From: Proteles cristata cristata
Taxonomy: Eukaryota; Chordata; Mammalia; Carnivora; Hyaenidae
DNA length: 64,000 bases
Assembly: GCA_017311185.1 (NCBI GenBank)
Contig: JAESUZ010005113.1
Span: 62,001-126,000, forward strand
Direction of reading: 5' to 3'
A program made the position numbers and the translations under genes. Of the stretch, positions 61,325 to 64,000 are shown one piece after another; the first letter of the stretch is position 1; each line of letters starts with the position of its first letter. The notes under the pieces are model-generated. The model was given only the letters and a program-made list of their open reading frames with translations, did no database searches and had not been told where the DNA came from.

Positions 61325-61965
61325 ATGGACATACAAGCAATTATCAGGGAATACTATGAAAAATTATATGCTAACCAACTGAACAACCTGGAAGATTTGG
61401 ACAAATTCCTAAACACCCACACACCAAAACTCAAATGGGAAGAAATAGCAATTTTGAACAGATGCATAACTAGTGAAGAAATTGAATCAGTTTTCAAAAA
61501 TCTTCCAAGAAATAAGAGTCCTAGAACAGATGGCTTCCCTGGGGAATTCTACCAGGCATTTAAATCAGAGTTAATATCCATTCCTTTCAAGCTGTTCTTA
61601 AATTTAGAAACAGAAGGAAAACTTCTGGACTCATTCCACAAAGCCAGCATCACTTTGATTCCCCAACCAGACAGAGATCCAGCAAAAAAAAAAAAAAAAA
61701 AAAAAAGAACTATAAGCCGATATCCCTGATGAATATGGATGCAAAAATCCTCAACAAGATACTTGCAAATCGAACTCAACAGAACATAAAAAGAATTATC
61801 CACCATGTGCAAGTGGGATTCATTCCTGGGTTGCAGGGCTGGCTCAATAATTGCAAATCAATCAATGTGATACATCACATTAACAAAAGAAAAGATAAGA
61901 ACCATATGATCCTGTCAATAGATGCAGAAAAAGCATTTCACAAAACACAGCATTCATTCTTATAA
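61325..61965 (+). pseudogene. L1 ORF2 reverse-transcriptase remnant
   Basis: Two adjoining frames: one with [20 protein letters not shown] and DGFPGEFYQAF, the next with [32 protein letters not shown] and [14 protein letters not shown] poly-A expansion at 61684-61706 breaks the frame between them. The D of the first catalytic motif (EKAFDK) is H here, and the later motif reads LFTDDM, so the enzyme is dead. Confidence 0.85.
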
Positions 61966-63030
61966 AACCCCTCGAGAAAGTCAGCATAGAAGGAACTTAC
62001 TTAAACGTCATAAAAGCCAGTTATGAAAAGCCCACAGCTAATATCATTGTCAATGGGGAAAAGCTGAGAGCTTTCCCCATGAGATCAGGGACATGACAGG
62101 GATGTCCCCTCTCACTATTGTTGTTTAACAAAGTGCTGGAAGTCCTAGCATCAGCAATCAGACAGCAAAAGGAAATCAAAGGCATCAGAATTGGCAAAGA
62201 TTAAGTCAAACTTTCACTTTTCACAGATGACATGATACTCTAAATGGAAAACCCGACAGACTCCACCAGAAGCTGACTAGAACTGATTCATGAATTCAGC
62301 AAAGTCACAGGGTACAAAATAACGTACAGAAATCGGTTGCATTTTTATACACCAATAATGAAGCAACAGAAATGGAAATCAAGAATCTGATCCCATTCAC
62401 AATTGCACCAAAAACCATAAAATACCTAGGAAGAAACCTAGCCAAAGATGTAAAAGGCATGTAGGCTGAAAACTATAGAAAGCTTATGAAGGACATGGAA
62501 TAAGACACAAAGAAATGGAAAAACATTCCATGCTAATGGGACAGAAGAATAAATATTGTTAAAATGTCACTACTACCCACAGCAATCTACACATTCAATG
62601 CAATCCTGATCAAAATTACACTGGCATTCTTCTCAAAGCTAGAACAAACTATCCTAAAATTTGTTGGAGCCACAAAAGTCCCAGAAAAGCCAAAGTAATA
62701 TTGAAGAAGAAAACCAAAATGGGAGGCAACACCATTTCAGACTTTAGCCTCTACTACAAAGCTGTCATCATCAAGACAGGATGGTATTGGCACAAAACCA
62801 GACACATAGACCAGTGTAATAGAACAAAGAACCCAGAATTGGACCCACAAATGTATGGCCAACTAATCCTTGACAAAGCGGGAAAGAGTATCCAATGGAA
62901 AAAAGACACCTCTTTAACAGATGGTGCTGGGAGAACTGGACAGCAACATGCAGAAGAATGAAACTAGACCACTTTCTTACACCCACAAAAATAAACTCAA
63001 TTGGATGAAGGGTCTGAATGTGAGACAGGA

Positions 63031-63260
63031 GGGGCACCTGGGTGGCTCAGTCGGTTAAGGGTCTGACTTTGGCTCAGGTCATGATCTCACGGTTCGTGGG
63101 TTCGAGCCCCGACTCGGGCTCTGTGCTGACAACTCAGAGCCTGGAACCTACTTTGGATTCTGTATCTTCTTCTCTCTCTGACCCTCCCCTGAACATGCTG
63201 CCTCTCTCTCTCTCTCTCAAAAATAATTAAAACATAAAAATATTAAAAAGAAAAAAAAAT
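63031..63260 (+). mobile_element. felid SINE in L1 ORF2
   Basis: GAATGTGAGACAGGA at 63016-63030 and 63261-63275 is a perfect target-site duplication. Confidence 0.96.
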
Positions 63261-63844
63261 GAATGTGAGACAGGAAACCATCAAAACCCTCTAGGAGAAA
63301 GCAGGAAAAAAACCTCCTTGACGTCAACCGCAGCACTTTCTTACTTGACACATTTCCAAAGGCAAGGGAATCGAAAGCATAAATGAACTATTGGGACCTC
63401 ATCAGGATGAAAGCTTCTGCACGGCAAAGGAATCAATCAATAAAATAAAAGACAACTGATGGAGTGGGAAAAGATAGTTGCAAATGACATATCAGATAAA
63501 GGGCTGGTACCCAAAATCTATAGGGAACTAACGAATCCCCACACCCGGAAAACAAATAACCCAGTGAAGAAATCGGCAGAAGACATGAAAAGACCCTTCT
63601 CCAAAGAGGACATCCAGATGGCAGACACATGAAATGATGCTCAGTGTCACTCATCTTTAGGGAAATAAAAATCAAATCCACACAGAGATACCATCTCACA
63701 CCAGTCAGAGTGGCTAAAATGAACAATTCAGGAGACTGTAGATGCTGGCAACGATATGGAGAAATGGGCACACTCCTACACTGCTGGTGGGAATGTAAAC
63801 GGGTGCAGCCGCTCTGGAAAACAGTGTGGAGTATCCTCAAGAAA

Positions 63845-64000
63845 TGAAGGAAACTTACTATGGGAGAAGTGCAGGAGCCAAACAAGGGGTAGAGGAGCAG
63901 ACATTCCTGAGAAAGGAGAGCCAAGGGCTGGCATGCAAGTGAGGAGGCCAGAACTGTCAGTGGGGGAAGGACAGATAGTGTGAGGCTAAAGGGTTGTCGG
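63845..64000. repeat. block 2 copy C, cut by right window edge
   Basis: GAAGGAAACTTACTATGGGA through GCTAAAGGGTTGTCGG matches 38492-38646 nearly base for base. In copy B the heptad exon donor follows immediately, so a third heptad exon is expected about ten bases beyond the window. Confidence 0.9.

Larger units (their letters stand above)
57327..63844 (+). mobile_element. L1 LINE with complete 5' end, 3' end missing
   Basis: Starts GGGGCCAAAATGGTGGAGAA at about 57328 inside the older L1's ORF1. Holds a 5'UTR (to about 58.7 kb), ORF1 (about 58.75-59.93 kb), ORF2 (from about 60.2 kb) and three SINEs. ORF2 stops at GTGTGGAGTATCCTCAAGAA (about 63842) and passes straight into the heptad block; the last part of ORF2, 3'UTR and poly-A are absent. 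Both frames are broken. Confidence 0.88.

Noticed and set aside
63433..63924. 163-codon minus-strand frame crossing the L1/block 2 junction
   Set aside because: Chimeric antisense frame of L1 ORF2 and block 2 leader; part of the same antisense reading recurs at 38.4-38.6 kb.
1..64000. tRNA genes suggested by tRNA-like SINE heads
   Set aside because: All belong to SINEs with TC tracts, A-rich tails and target-site duplications; none is a free-standing tRNA gene.

Overview
The window is nuclear DNA of a carnivoran mammal, almost certainly a cat (Felidae). At least 25 tRNA-derived SINEs have the felid-type head (GGGGCGCCTGGGTGGCTCAG, then a tract ending AAGCGTCCGACTT) and a TC-rich, A-rich tail. 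L1 elements of several ages fill most of the rest. I see no bacterial-type operons, no tRNA or rRNA genes and no CRISPR array.

The only host-gene signal is a scattered set of exons of a butyrophilin (BTN/BTNL) family gene on the minus strand. From right to left in the window, which is 5' to 3' for the gene, these are: the flank of a third heptad-exon copy (63.85-64.0 kb), a transmembrane exon (49.73-49.83 kb), two 21-bp heptad micro-exons (38.66 and 35.51 kb), a second transmembrane exon (25.79-25.89 kb), two degenerate 27-bp pre-B30.2 exons (13.93 and 13.45 kb), and a B30.2 (PRY-SPRY) terminal exon (12.61-13.15 kb) with a possible polyadenylation signal at 12.09 kb. All are phase 1, as in butyrophilins. 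The B30.2 exon has an in-frame TGA and both 27-bp exons are damaged, so the 3' end is probably a pseudogene. The transmembrane and heptad exons are open and have consensus splice sites. Immunoglobulin exons are not in the window and would lie beyond 64 kb.

Two exon-bearing blocks are duplicated. Block 1, with the transmembrane exon, occurs at 24.785-29.060 and 48.748-52.947 kb. Block 2, with the heptad exon, occurs at 35.41-37.62 and 38.49-41.11 kb, and a third copy is cut by the right edge. Copy-specific insertions (SINEs at 27.26, 36.26 and 36.90 kb; L1 pieces at 39.70 and 50.42 kb) postdate the duplications; other SINEs are shared and predate them.

Layout: 0-4.7 kb L1 5'UTR, SINEs and an LTR fragment; 4.7-12.0 kb full-length but dead L1 (minus) with a 13-bp target-site duplication; 12.0-14.1 kb butyrophilin 3' exons; 14.1-24.8 kb old L1s, an AT-rich tract, an MLT1-like LTR and a twin-primed L1; 24.8-29.1 kb block 1 copy 1; 29.1-35.4 kb L1 lacking its 3' end; 35.4-41.1 kb block 2 copies; 41.1-48.7 kb L1/HAL1 remnants and an unassigned GC-richer stretch; 48.7-52.9 kb block 1 copy 2; 52.9-57.3 kb L1 remnants; 57.3-63.8 kb L1 with a 5' end but no 3' end, joined directly to block 2 copy 3. 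The main story is L1-rich tandem amplification of internal exons of a butyrophilin-like gene.
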